Assembly: GCA_015680685.1 (NCBI GenBank)
Contig: MNCI01010857.1
Span: forward strand, 78,065-142,064
Source of the DNA: Gnetum montanum
Taxonomy: Eukaryota; Streptophyta; Gnetopsida; Gnetales; Gnetaceae
Reading direction: 5' to 3'
DNA length: 64,000 nucleotides
This document shows positions 34,340-46,158 of this stretch, piece after piece. The notes beneath the pieces are model-generated. The model was not told the origin of the DNA, searched no databases, and worked only from the letters and a program-made list of their open reading frames with translations. The position numbers and the translations under genes are program-made. Positions within the stretch are counted from its first letter, which is position 1. Each line of letters starts with the position of its first letter.

Positions 34340-36838
34340 ACTCCATGCTACCTTCATGAAGAAAATAGGAACCTATCTATTCCAACGCTGGCCTTGCAAC
34401 ATCCACATTGGGTTATGCGGAAACTATGTTGGAAATTGTTGGGAAACTAAGAACCCAACACTAGGTGTAGGTGGTTCTAGCATAGTTGAGGATATGGCCC
34501 ACATAAAACCCATGAAAATTCCAAGTCATAGAGGTGAACAAGATGTACCCATTATTCTAGTGTTAGGCTTTCCCAAAGCTTCTATCATAGAAGAAGATCC
34601 TAGAGATTGAATAGACATGGACCATGAACAAGGTCCTCATTAAGGATCACAATTCAATTGGGTTATTCATCTCATTTCTAGGCTATGAGGGGAGATCTTC
34701 AAACTCTAAAACAACCTTGGTACAATATGCCACATGAATTTCTCATCTTTTGTAGTGTATCTAATGTAGTTTATGAAAATCCTGGTGGTAAAAAGGATGG
34801 ATAATGGGTAACTCAAGATCCATCCCAACTCTCTAAGCCTTGGATGAAACATATTTTCCCAACCATGTAGGCTTAGAATCCACTAGAGAGTGTTGGTGAA
34901 TCATTATTCACTACCACTAATAGATTTAGTGGCATGCATTTTCATTCTCCTAATAACATGGGGATTAAACCCCAATTTGTTCATTGAAATGCTACAAAGG
35001 TCAAGAAGTTACATGCTAAAGTTAATGGGATAGTTAGAGTAAAGTGAAAGAGGCCTATGGTTGAGGAGATAACACTAGTTGTTGAGAAGCCTACGAAGAG
35101 GAGAATCATTGTGAAACTTGGTCAAGTGCATCCTACAATTGTAGGTACATTTTATTTATGTTATTTTATTATTTAAGTAATTTTTTATTTGTGTTTCCTA
35201 ATATATGACCATGTTATTAGCTTTTTTATGAAAAATATGCTAAGTATTTCTATTTTTTTCCTCGTTCTTCTTGTAGGTAAAGAACAAGAATTGGTGGATT
35301 AGGAAGTAATAGTGAAGGCTAAATAGAACCACCTAGAAGAGGAGGTTCTACAATATCATGAAGATAAGGGCCTGTCCAATGCCACATTGGATGACATTAA
35401 TTCTATATTTGATGGTGCACAATTTGGTAAACCTTCTGTCATCATCTCAGATGAGCCTCCAGGTACTTGAGAATTTTGTTTTATATGTCATACTTTGTAG
35501 TTTCTTGTTTAAAACTATTTTTAATTGTTAGGCTATGATGATGCTTATTTGTAGCTCCTCAACCTCAACTAGATGCTTCCACATCTACATTTCGCATGAA
35601 ACCATGGGTGGAGGTTCTTGAAAAAATAAAGTTCATGCATGGGATGACCAAAGACATGATTGATCAATTGCAAAAAATTGATTTGGATGTTGGTAAGAAT
35701 TTTAGGTTATTTAACTTTTAATTATATTTATCCTTTATATTTTTAAAATATTTTAAATATTTTCTTGATTATTTTGTTTCTTCTTGTTTACATGGTTTTA
35801 TGTGTTTATGTTGTTTATGTTACTTACAATGTCAAAGGTTGGATGGGATTCCAATTGTGCTATTCAAATAAATGAAATACATAGCCTACCACTTGATGTG
35901 GAAAATGTTCCATGAAGGTTCTATGAAAGTGTCACTAAATGTACACTCTCATGTGCTAGAACCTCATGGGAATGACAAATTTCCAATGAGTTCCTACAAG
36001 AATGAGTTGTAGCTTTGGAAAGGAAAAATAAGAAACAAGCTTAGGAGATTAAAGAACTCAAGGATCATAAGCAGTTTGTGGAACCCCATGTGGCTAATAG
36101 GGACTCCTTACAAACCAAACTGATTGAATGGGTGTGGTATTAGAATTCCATCCATGACAAGGTTTCCCTTGCTAGGAGCCTCGTGGAGTAGAAGCCATAG
36201 AAAGAATTATTGGATAAGAACATCTCGTAGTGGAGGGACTATTGTTCATTGATCCTTGAGTGGAAATGGGCACAAAAGGACCACAAGAAAAAATATAAGG
36301 CTAAATGGAAGAGCTACCTAAAATGACTATAGGACAAGTTGATCAAGAGGTGCAAGCTGGAGTTGCTCATGAGGGGAATCCATGTTGGAGATGCCTTCAA
36401 GTTGTTTGAAAGCTCTCTTATGGTGGCCAATTCTCCAACTTCCAAGGTGACTACCACTTTTGGAGAGGTGATTACTACTACATTTTCATGAGAAGCATCA
36501 ACCTGAACTAATGTTGATGAGAGCAACAACTTAACCAGAGTTAATCTTGATGAAGTAGATTGGGTCCATGTGACCAAAGAACAAATTTCCCATTTTCTAG
36601 AGGTTGGTCTTCAGAGCTTTTGCAAAGATGATATTTCTTAAGAATCTTGTTATGTTTGTTTATTTATATATATTTTTTAAATTTCTTATATTTTAGCATT
36701 TTTTAATTTGTTATTTCATTATGTTGATTACTAATTAGACCTTTATTTTTATGATTGGTATAGGTACCAAGTGATACTAGTTATCCCAATGGAGATCACA
36801 TTGGAGATGCTCCTCCTCCCCCTCCAGTTTCACCTTAG
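34340..36838 (+). pseudogene. Antisense multi-exon gene of element C (aORF-C)
   Basis: Third homologue. Exon ends: the first exon ends at 35144, then 35277-35462, 35555-35692, 35838 to about 36640, and 36764-36838. Introns are GT-AG, phase 1 at the first three as in A and B. Matches include EFLIFCSVSN, VGESLFTTTNRFSG, KPWVEVLEKIKFMHGMTKDMIDQLQKIDLDVG (like A's HWGDVPDKFSFMEGIVNDM), FYESVTKCTLSCARTSWE and ALERKNKKQA. The last exon ends in a Pro-rich tail, PPPPPVSP. More stops than in B. Upstream exons are not recognisable before about 34340. Confidence 0.6.
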
Positions 36839-37284
36839 TTCCCTTAGTCTTTATCATGCCTTTGGTTTAATTTTGTTGATGATGATGTTGTGGCTACTTC
36901 TAGCCAATTTTTTCTTCTGAGATGGTTATTATTTTTTAATGTTATTGCTACATAGTGTATCTATGGCTATTAGAATTCTATTTATTTTTTATGTCATTTG
37001 GATTTTTGTCACACCATGTGACTATGACCATAGGTTATTGACATTTTGGTTATTATATTTATTTATTATTTTTTAAATTTTAATTTTATTTATACATTCT
37101 AACATATTTAGTTTTATGCATCTTATGCATTTAATTTTTTGATCATGTTATGATGTCATGTTAGCCTACATTGGTTGAATCATGTAGTTATAAGGCAATA
37201 TTGTGTAGCATAAAAATACAAATTAACTAGGCCAAAGTGTAAAATAAGGTGTTAACGTAGATGAAACATAAATAGATCACATAG
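36839..37284. other. Spacer after aORF-C
   Basis: AT-rich flank before the array. No frame of interest. Confidence 0.4.
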
Positions 37285-37480
37285 GTATTGTTAGTTTTAG
37301 GCCATGGTGAGCCTTTTGCCTTTTGCTAGTTTTAGGCCATGGTAGGCTAGGATGTTTTGCCAATTTTAGGTTATGGTGGGCCATAGCTTTCCAAAATTTA
37401 GGCCTTAGTGAGTCTTCGTGTTTTGCTAGTTTTAGGTCATGGTGGACCATCACTTTCCCAATTTTAGATCTTAGTGGGAA
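37285..37480. repeat. Proximal tandem array of element C
   Basis: Six or so copies of GTTTTAGGCCATGGTGGGCC-type units, for example GCTAGTTTTAGGCCATGGTA and AATTTAGGCCTTAGTGAGTC. Same position as in A and B, between the stop of the antisense gene and the protease tail. Confidence 0.7.
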
Positions 37481-37880
37481 TGTGCATTGAAACAAAAAAA
37501 ATTTGTAAGTTTGTATGTTTTGAATTTTTTATAGATTTTCAAGTTTTAGAATTTTTATGGTATTTTTAGGTTTTACATTTTAAAATAGATAATGAAAAAA
37601 TAATGTAAACTATAAATAAAAGTAAATTATAGGTTAGGTGCTAAATAAGGTTAAAAAATGTAAAAGAAAGTTATGCAAAAATGGTATGTGAAAACAAATG
37701 TTAAATTAGGCTAAGAAAACAAAAGAGAAGGCTACATGGTTATGGTCATAGGGTAAGCAAATAGGAAACATGCATTCAATGATGCAAGTGTTTCCTAATT
37801 TTTGAAAGATTAGGAAAGGTGTAGGATCTATGTTGCATGATCTTATATTCCTCATTTCCTTTGCTAACCACATTGAAGGG
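37481..37880. other. AT-rich spacer in C
   Basis: Between the array and the protease tail. Nothing recognised. Confidence 0.35.
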
Positions 37881-38085
37881 GAGCTCTTTTCATGATGCAT
37901 CCATGATTTTATTGTTGTTATTTTTGGCCTCTTTCACTTTATTGCGCCTCTGGACTTCATCATTAATAGTAGGAGTTTCTTCCTAAAACTCCACTTCAAA
38001 TCCTTGTTTAATGTCAATATTGTTGACTACCAAGGGAGTTGCACTGTCTCCATGAATAATTATTTCACCTCCCTTGTAAGGTAGG
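37881..38085 (-). pseudogene. Element C protease tail (continues at 52575)
   Basis: On the plus strand GAATAATTATTTCACCTCCC... aligns with B 27302-27340 and A 11060-11110, the HLPY/HLSYK...EIIIN tail of the protease frame. It stops at 38085, where element D begins, and resumes beyond D at 52575. Confidence 0.6.
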
Positions 38086-39436
38086 TGAAACACCATCCAA
38101 ATTCCATGTTGTAACCATTTTATCATGTAGGCTTCACCCCATGAAACCTAAATCTAAACTTCATTATAAATGTAGATTATAATCCATGAGCTGCAATCTC
38201 ACATACTTTATAGTTTTGGGGCTGAAAAATGCCTTATAAGTGGTCAAAGCTTCATCCCCCAAGTGAAAAAAAATCACATAATGTCTATATTTTGGCTTCA
38301 TGGTGTTAAAAATGCCTTTTGGTATGCCAAAATTGGCATTTTGATGGGTTTATGGGTGGTATAGCATTTTCCACATCAGAGATACTTGCATGAGGGTATA
38401 AATCAACTTCCCCCAACATATATGCATGGTGGTATAACTCACCTACCCCTAGTGTGGATGTCATTCCCCCATCATGGATGCATGGGGGAATAACTCACCT
38501 ACCCTCAACATGAATGCCATCCCCCTAGAGTGGATGCATGGGGGTATAACTCACCTACTTCTAGTGTGAATGCCATACCCCAATGTGGATGTCACCTCCC
38601 AACGTTAGTGTTGTACCTCCATTACTATTTTTAGTAAATAAAATGGCATTGATGGCATGGTAGTATAACACTTATCCCATATAGTAACCCCCTTGATTCA
38701 CACACCCACCATATCTGCACATGATAGAAATTTGCAAAAATCAAGTTAGAATTTGCAGTATCAATCAAGTAGAATTTACAACCAAATTTATGACCAAAAT
38801 ATTATAAAATTTAAGCCCCAATAGGATGTATGGGTTCCACAATTTTAGCATTTTCACACATTGTATTTTTAGACATTTTTTTACATTCAAGAGCTCTTGA
38901 AATTTTGCATACATATAGCTTCTTGAATCCCAACCATAGAACCTCCATATCCATGATTATCCCCTACTAAGATTATGATCCCTCACACATGTCACTTCCC
39001 TTTACACCACTAACTTTGTAGACCCAGTATGGAGAACAACATAGTTCAATAGCATTGGGAGTTATAGAACATTAGGATCATGGAGCCACCAGTTTCAATA
39101 GACTATGAAACCCCATCAAGGTAAACTCCCTGCTATTCTAGGCACATATTGTACACATTTATTGAATCATTCTTTGTTTCTTGTAAAATAAAGGTTTTAG
39201 TTTTGTTTGTATGCAAGATAGAATTATTTTTTCCATTTTGGTGCATTTATTTTCCAAGATTTGCATTGCATTTTTATTATTCTACCCCCATTTTACGTTT
39301 TCTAAGTCCTTGGATGATCTACCACACTACCTAGGGTACCTTGAATTGTATTTTTTAAAGGCCCTTGGGATCCAAGATTAAAGGTATTTTTCTAGAATTT
39401 TCAGTCTTCTAATGATAGAAGTTTTCAGTTGCTACA
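38086..39436 (+). repeat. Element D 5' LTR
   Basis: 1351 bp, TGAAACACCATCC to GTTGCTACA. It aligns with 51274-52569, for example CTTCACCCCATGAAAC, CCTTTTGGTATGCCAAAATTGG and CAAGATAGAATTATTT. Flanks are GTAGG (38081-38085) and GCAAG (52570-52574), a 5-bp duplication with two transitions. A minisatellite at 38390-38600 repeats ATGGGGGTATAACTCACCTA about four times. Confidence 0.8.
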
Positions 39437-39442
39437 ATTTTC

Positions 39443-39460
39443 TAGTGCTAGATGGTGGGC
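39443..39460 (+). other. Element D primer-binding site, decayed
   Basis: TAGTGCTAGATGGTGGGC, a mutated TGGCGCTAGAAGGAGGGC, six bases after the LTR end. Confidence 0.55.
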
Positions 39461-40349
39461 CTTCATCCCAGTTCTTCATCCAAATCTTTTTGCCACTTTG
39501 TTTGCCACAAAATCCAACATTGCAACCTATCCCTCCATACAAACAAATCCTAGCATGGAAGTCATAGGTGTTTGAGTTTTCAAGATTTTCACAATAGTTG
39601 CTATGAATTTCAAGGCCAATGTTGTCATCCCACAAAAAAATTTGAAAAAGAAAATTAATATTTTTCATTTTTTTGGATGTTTCCCCAACAACTTGCCTAA
39701 AGGTTAACCCCCTAATACCATGTAGGAGGGTATGAGTTTTTTAAACTTGCCCCCTTTATTTCCCTTCTCTTCCATTAGTGTGGATGTTACCCCTCAACAT
39801 TGATTTTTTGGCTTTGAGAAAATTCACAACAATTACTGGATTTTTCAAACCTAGAATGGGTATCATACCCCTAGATCATCAAAACCCCTTTGTCATGAAT
39901 ATTTTCTAGTAGGGTCAACATTGTGAATTTTATAAAAACCCCACCTTTCAAAAAATCAAAGTTTCCATTTTGGATTTTAAACAAAAAAAAAACCTACAAG
40001 TAATTCCCCTTACATCAACATTGTGAAGAAAAGTTATGATTTTATATCTTACCCTCTATCTTTCCCTTTTTTTCTCCTAGCACTAGTATGGGTAGCTAGT
40101 CTAGTGTGGTTGGGATTTGATAATAACCATTTACCATTTTTAGTTAAGGGGTATATCCTTGACCTATCACTTACTATATATACCCAACAAGCCTTTTTCA
40201 ACCATTTTCTAATACTTTTAGCTTTTTTGAAATTCTACTTGCTAGAATTTCTATTTCCTCTATTAATTTGACCTTTCATTAGATATTTTTCAGCACCTTT
40301 CATAATGTCTTTCAGTCCATTAATCGTACTACATCTTAACCTAACAAAT
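39461..40349 (+). other. Element D leader
   Basis: About 890 bp with no supported coding frame before the gag ATG. Runs of T and A are frequent. Confidence 0.45.
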
Positions 40350-41371
40350 ATGGCATCCAGCCAAGATGTAGTTTGTATCTATGACCCAAAATACCCTGTG
40401 GTCATAGAATGAAGGTAATTTCTTTGGCAAAGTAGAAGAAACTTAGATTTCACAATTACTAATGAGGAGTTCTACAACTTCCTCTATGCTAAGATGAAAG
40501 CTAGTCTATTGACATCATGCTCTGAATCTAATGCTAAGCATCAATTAGAAATCACACGCTAGGATGAGAAAGAATATATATCATCCCCTTATGACCAAAT
40601 CCCCCTGAAAAAATTTTATGCATGAATGCTCATACAACTCATAGAGATTGATGAGTTTAGTGAGGGAATTAGCTTAGAGGATTGGCAAGAATAGGAAGAT
40701 GACTTTGAGGCTGAATAGGAGCTAGACTTCTTTATTGAAAGCCTTTTTCCAATATTTAGCTCCCCAAACAATAGCGTACAAATCAACATCTCTTACCTCA
40801 TTGATGGGACAAGTCCCTTGGCCTAGCTCTCCTCCTATCCATCCTACCATGTTTGGGTCCACACCCATCATTGCCACACATTAGACACAACCCATGGTTC
40901 ACTCCACCTCCTTATTCTTATTGGTACCATTTTCCACATAACCTAACTTTGTTCAACTAGGACACGATGATGTCTACCTCACCATCTTATTTTCTCATAC
41001 TAGTGGGACCCTCATTAGAACCCCAAGAAACATAAGCCTCTCATACCCCTTTTGTCCCCTTTGTGCATCAGATACTGACATAAACATCTTTCTCCTTGTT
41101 TAGTCCACATATGACCACCATAACATAACCTCTCCCTTTAATACCATAATCCACTATGAGATCACAAGCCTTTTAACTCCCTCCGCAACCATTAATAGAA
41201 GCATTGCAACCTATAAGGATGTTCCAAGGTTTGGATCAAGCATTCCAAATGATCCTAGACCTTACCAAAGAGCTACAAAAACTTAAGGCCAACACAACTT
41301 AGATGTTCAAGGTTTTAGATTTCTACCAAGATGATCGCATAAGCCCTACAGTACCTCAAATAACTTTGCTC
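40350..41371 (+). pseudogene. Element D gag, N-terminal part
   Basis: Starts MASSQDVVCIYDPKYPVVIE. The block FTITNEEFYNFLYAKMKASLL then YISSPYDQIPLKKFYA matches B and F2. Then an acidic stretch and a Pro-rich middle. Near 41310 MFKVLDFYQDDRISPTVPQ matches A's MIQVMDFYHDNPINLAIP. It is interrupted by the solo LTR at 41377. Many stops. Confidence 0.65.
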
Positions 41372-41376
41372 ACAAG

Positions 41377-43094
41377 TGTACTAACCGAAATCAATGGTGT
41401 AAGGTTGGAAGGAAAAAACAAACACTAAGAAATCACCAGATAGGTACAACTGACCCTGTCTTTGCATGAGGGTAAGCTAGAAAAGAAAATGAAGGCAGAG
41501 TGCCTTGGATGGTTTGCAAGTAAATCAACCAAGGACTTCCCCAAATGTAAGCTAAGGCTTGTTCTGGGGTTATCATAGCTGATGGTTGAAATGTAAACAG
41601 TGACGCATGAAATGCAAATAGAGCATATACAAAACTGGTATTGTAAACAAAGCGTAAACTGAATTTAAAATAGAGTAAACAATATAATGGAAGGAAAAAA
41701 TGAAATGTATTGTATTGCTTAAAATGAATGTGCACTGGTCAAAGTGTAGCTATGAGTATGGATGGCAACTCAAGTGCTAAACCCCAAGGTGATCTACTTG
41801 CAGGTGCTTAGATGCTAGGAGTCAAGTGCACCTGAGCATCCAAGAGTTGCTAGTCAATGTTTCCTAAGTCATCAACCTTCAAAATTCCCAACCCCGTTTA
41901 TGTGAATGGATGGGGTATTTATAAGGTTTTTCTAGGTTTTGGCACGAAACTCATAGATAAATAAATGGCTGAGAAATGAGAGGAAAATAAATCATGTGAT
42001 AGGTTTTAGATGGATAGCTACGTGTTAATTGGACATGTGTAGGTAGGCTACGTTCTTGATTGGGTGCACTGTATCTTACAACGTGTATCGGTTTACTCAA
42101 GCTATCTTACACCCATGAAAGCAGATACAATTTGGAACATAAGAGCTTGACAATCTCACAAATGATGACAATTTACAATGAAGACGATAATGTCAATTTC
42201 AGATGGTTTTGTGGCTTGCTTGAAACTTCTCAGTCCCTAGATTGACTACTACAGGATGTCGATTTGAGTGGTTTTGTGGCTATTTGAGGCATCTCTATTT
42301 CATTAGAGGTTCTAGCATGAGTTGATTTTGTCTTGGCACGTCTTCAGCATGTGTTTGGCATGCTTTTGATTGAGCGTGATTAGTACTCACACTGCACTAA
42401 TGTTGCCAGTGTGACCTCAACATGAGTGAGATAAAAATGACATATTTACACCAATTTTTAAAATTTGAAGCCTGTTTCTTGAGTACAGAAATTGTCTAAC
42501 TATGGTTGACCTTGAGACTAATTTGCAAGTCAAAAATTGAGCTTGGATGTGCCTTGTTTTGAACCACTTATGGTAGCTCATGCTGGACTCACGCTCCTAG
42601 CATGGGCTCAACATGACCACAACGTGAGCTATAAAAGCTTGTAATTTTGGATCTAAAATGTGGAATTCTGGAAGCTAGAACTTGAAGTTGTCAACAATGA
42701 ACCCTAAGCATGACTTGCACCTTTGAAATAAAACCATTTCGACTTGGTTTTGATGCTCTCAAGGTTGGTCACGTTGTACTCACACTGCCAGTGTGACCTC
42801 AGTGTGACCATCAGCGTGAGTGAGAAAATGTGTACAATTTGTCCTAAAATTTCAATCCCTAAATTTTGAAACTTGGAGTGGACAGCAGTGGCCCTTGAGG
42901 ATGGCTTGCACCCTGAGGTTGGGCCATCTTTGACTTGATTTTAAGGTTTTTGGAGTTACTCACATTGAGGGCAAGCTAGCTTGACAAGTTGAGCATGAGT
43001 TACATGCCTTAGTCAAATTTTTGCCTCCCAAAAGCTCGAAAGGGCTTGAGTTGTTCTCGTTTCAAAGTGTTAGGCCAAAATTAGTTGTGTTTCA
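41377..43094 (-). mobile_element. Solo LTR of the B family inside D gag
   Basis: 1718 bp from TGTACTAACC to GTTTCA (plus strand), flanked by exact ACAAG copies at 41372-41376 and 43095-43099. It aligns end to end with the B LTR (31524-33266): the same TATA context (GGTATTTATAAGG at 41915), and a middle with repeated CAGTGTGACCTCAACATGAG-like strings near 42390-42830. There is no internal region, as expected after recombination between two LTRs. The frame 41735-41433 is inside it and is not a gene. Confidence 0.85.
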
Positions 43095-43099
43095 ACAAG

Positions 43100-44860
43100 C
43101 ATTACCACTTAAAATTTCACCAAATACAATGGAAAAGGGGATTCCAATGTACATCTAGTAACCTTCTAGTTTGAGTGCCTCTTCTTGCATGCTTGGCCTC
43201 ATATGATACTATGGATTTTTCCCATGTCCCTCAAAGATAAAGCTCTAGATTGCTACCAAACCTTTCCTAGGGGGTCTACATAGTCCTTTGAGAACTTAAT
43301 TAATGAAGGTGAGGCAAGGGCCACTTAAACTGATCAAAAGGTTTATTTAAAGATGGAACTTAACACTTAATCAGATTCCAAATCCTATTACTAAAACTCA
43401 CCTCTTGGCCATTTACAAGGGTGTAGTAAATGATTTTATTAAGTCAAATCTCTACTAGTTAGAGTCCCAGTTACTAAGCCAAACCTTCTCACAAACTAAA
43501 AACATTGAGGAGGCATCTTAGGCAAGCAACAACTTGATCTACATGGTCTATAAAAACCAACATGTAAGAAGGGATAAAGACAAAACCAAGCAGGAACATA
43601 CAACTATGGCTACAATAAAAAAAGACTCAAAATAAGGAGAAAGGTAGGGATCACCATCATGGAAGACATCCATTGAATCATCCCAACCATCCACTTCCTA
43701 CACTCCAAATTAACCAAGATTAGACTTTAGGTGTAAAGGTAGGTCTAAGTAAAAAAGGTTTCCTATGAATTCGTCTGAGCTTCTACAATAGGTTCATAAA
43801 GACAACCATAGATAACATAAGAAACTATTTGAAGAGGCTCGTAAGAGGAATGATCATCTTTGTGATATAGCTAGAGACCCAACGATTGCTACCAAAGATG
43901 ATCCCAAGCTATTGAAGTACTTTAGAAAGGACAGGTATTTCCATTATCATCAAATGGCTAGTCATGACATTGATTTTTTCTTAGCATTAAAGGATGACCT
44001 CTAGAAGATGATAAACTATGAAGAGTTGGTAGTGAATGAGCCTATCTCTCCAAGTGCTAACAACAACTTTTATACCATAGCCTCATTCACAAAAACCAAA
44101 TGGTCTAATCCTCCTAGGGAACCATTTTTCATTAGAGTACCATTGTAGCTCCAAAAGACAAAGCTAAAAGAGCCCTTCATCATATGAGTATCATGTCCTC
44201 TTTCCCCTAAGGAGCCTTTCATTATACATGTTCACCCTTTAGTGGCTTTGACATCATAATGTAATCAATGAGTTGCTAATCCTCTAAAGCCCAAGGAAAC
44301 ATTTTTTATCTAAGTTCTTGCACCTTCAACAAATAAGCCTATAACAATCCATGATCAAATCTCACTTATAATAGCCAATAACTTAGAGGTTAATAACAAA
44401 CCATCATTGCAATAGCAGTAAAAGCAACCCATCACCAAATTAAGAAATAAGCCTATTGAAGTTAACCAATGAAGACTTACACCAAGATCAACCACATCCA
44501 TGGACAAGGGGCCCAAGGCACATGGGTTGAGACCAAAGCCATAAACATTAGGAAGGTTGGAGGAGGTTGGAACTACTAAGGTTAAAACATCACAAGCCAA
44601 GGAAAATGGTTTTCTTGCAACTATGAAACAAGAAAAATGATCCCTTAGGCAAATGAAGATGTCACCAAACTTGTTCAATTTATTCATGACCTCTCCTGCA
44701 TATACGGATGCACTAGATTAAGTCTTAACCTTTATCCTTGTTAGTAGAGACATGCTTGCTAGTAAGAAATCAATCCACTCTATCATTGAGAATGCTTTAC
44801 TTAAGCAAAATAAACATCAACCAATTCTCAAATTTCATGATAGTGAAGGATGGTGAAGTG
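43100..44860 (+). pseudogene. Element D gag, C-terminal part
   Basis: Resumes at the point where A reads PLPHFTKYNGEGD: FTKYNGKGDSNVHLVTF-like at 43110-43170, then the capsid core (43250-43500). A Lys-rich part follows, then RYFHYHQMASHDIDFF near 43930-43990, a knuckle with its first Cys lost. Then LKDDLQKMINYEELV, and Pro-rich repeats naming EPFFI and KEPFI. Numerous stops and shifts. Confidence 0.65.
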
Positions 44861-44879
44861 CTATTTTCTCCTCTCGTTA

Positions 44880-45365
44880 TTACCATAATGTGTTGGTAGA
44901 TACAGGGTTCACCATGTTCATGTAGATGATGGGGTAGCCATGAACGTGATACCCTATTTCATGGTTGACAAGTTAGGCTTAACCAAGAATACCCAAGTAA
45001 CCACTGTCTAAGCACTTAAGTCATTTAATGGCTCAAAAGTAGTAGTGCGAGGTTTCATCACTTTGGATTTTTTGGGTTTTCAGTAATTTCCTACATCCAC
45101 TAACTTCCTAGTAGTCAAATAGACACCTGACTTCAATTTAATGCTAGGAAGGCCATGGCTAGTGAAACTTTGGGTAGTTTCATTTCCTATAGATTATGAG
45201 ATTCATTTGCCATATGAGGATGTAGAGATTTTGATCCATGGATATCATGTGTCATTAACCTTAATTAACTATGTCAACATTGACCAAGGTTTAGAGGTGG
45301 AGTTTCAAGAAAAAACTCCTAACACTAAAACTAGGGCCAAAAAAATGAGAGTAATAATGATGTGA
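44880..45365 (+). pseudogene. Element D protease
   Basis: HVHVDDGVAMNVIPYFMVDKLGL at about 44915-44985 is the active-site block, again D-D-G. DFNLMLGRPWLVKLWVVSF at 45130-45190 matches the usual LLGRDW flap-end motif. The tail YEIHLPYEDVEILIHGYHV...GLEVEFQEKTP ends near 45365. Two or three stops interrupt it. Confidence 0.7.
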
Positions 45366-45639
45366 ATACTGCAAACTCTGCAACACAAGATAATTAATGA
45401 AAATGCCTAGATCTTGCCATGCCAAATGAGAGAAATAGTGATCATAAAATCATGTCAAAAAGATTTCTTGATCTCTTAAATATCAAACAAGAAGTTCATG
45501 GTAAATGTCTCATCCATTCTTGTTCTAATCATTTATTTACCTTTACAATGTTATATCATGTTTTGCTATTGGCTTTAACATTATGTGCTCTTGTGAGAGC
45601 ATCCCATACTTGCTAGGAAACTATGGACCTCAACTTGCC
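45366..45639 (+). other. Spacer after D protease
   Basis: No supported coding. The frame 45419-45616 has no domain. Confidence 0.35.
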
Positions 45640-45780
45640 ATGGCCTAAAATTAGCAACACATGATCTCCCATGGCCTAAAACTAGCAACTTATGGCTTGA
45701 TAAGGCATAAAACTAGCACTATGGCCTACTAAGAACTAAAAATGGTAAATTTATTACCTACTAAGACCTAAAACTAATGA
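45640..45780. repeat. Proximal tandem array of element D
   Basis: Four or five copies of CATGGCCTAAAACTAGCAA, the reverse complement of the TAGTTTTAGGCCATGG core seen in C. Orientation is as expected, since D is on the plus strand. Confidence 0.7.
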
Positions 45781-46086
45781 GCATAAGAAATTTTAATTCT
45801 TGTCCCTATACCAACATTATAGCTAGTCTACCTAATGGCATTGTTTGCAAGTTTTACTTATCTACATGTACTTTACAATAATAATCACAACATATTTTTA
45901 TAGCCTTATTACATCTACTATTTATGCATATAAAACATAAGAATCTACAACTAATACATAAGTGTAGTTACACTGTGTAATAACAATTAAAGAATACCAA
46001 AATGTCCATAGCCATAGTTGCACTATGCAACTTACAACAACCCAAACGTTACATATTCATTGATAAATTCATCAAGTAGACAATAA

Positions 46087-46158
46087 CTAAGTCATGGGAG
46101 GAAGAGAAGGCTCATCAAGTACATCATCACCAACTACATCAGTACCATCACATGAAGC
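46087..46158 (-). pseudogene. Antisense gene of element D, terminal exon only
   Basis: On the minus strand an acceptor TGTAG precedes a phase-0 exon reading ASCDGTDVVGDDVLDEPSLPPMT then stop. It matches the last exons of B (SHGDDNVQEGG...PPDPDV) and C (SDTSYPNGDHIGDAPPPPP) in length, phase, acidity and Pro-rich end. The earlier exons are not recognisable. Confidence 0.45.

Noticed and set aside
41433-41735. Minus-strand hydrophobic frame
   Set aside because: Inside the solo LTR, and the B LTR breaks the equivalent frame.
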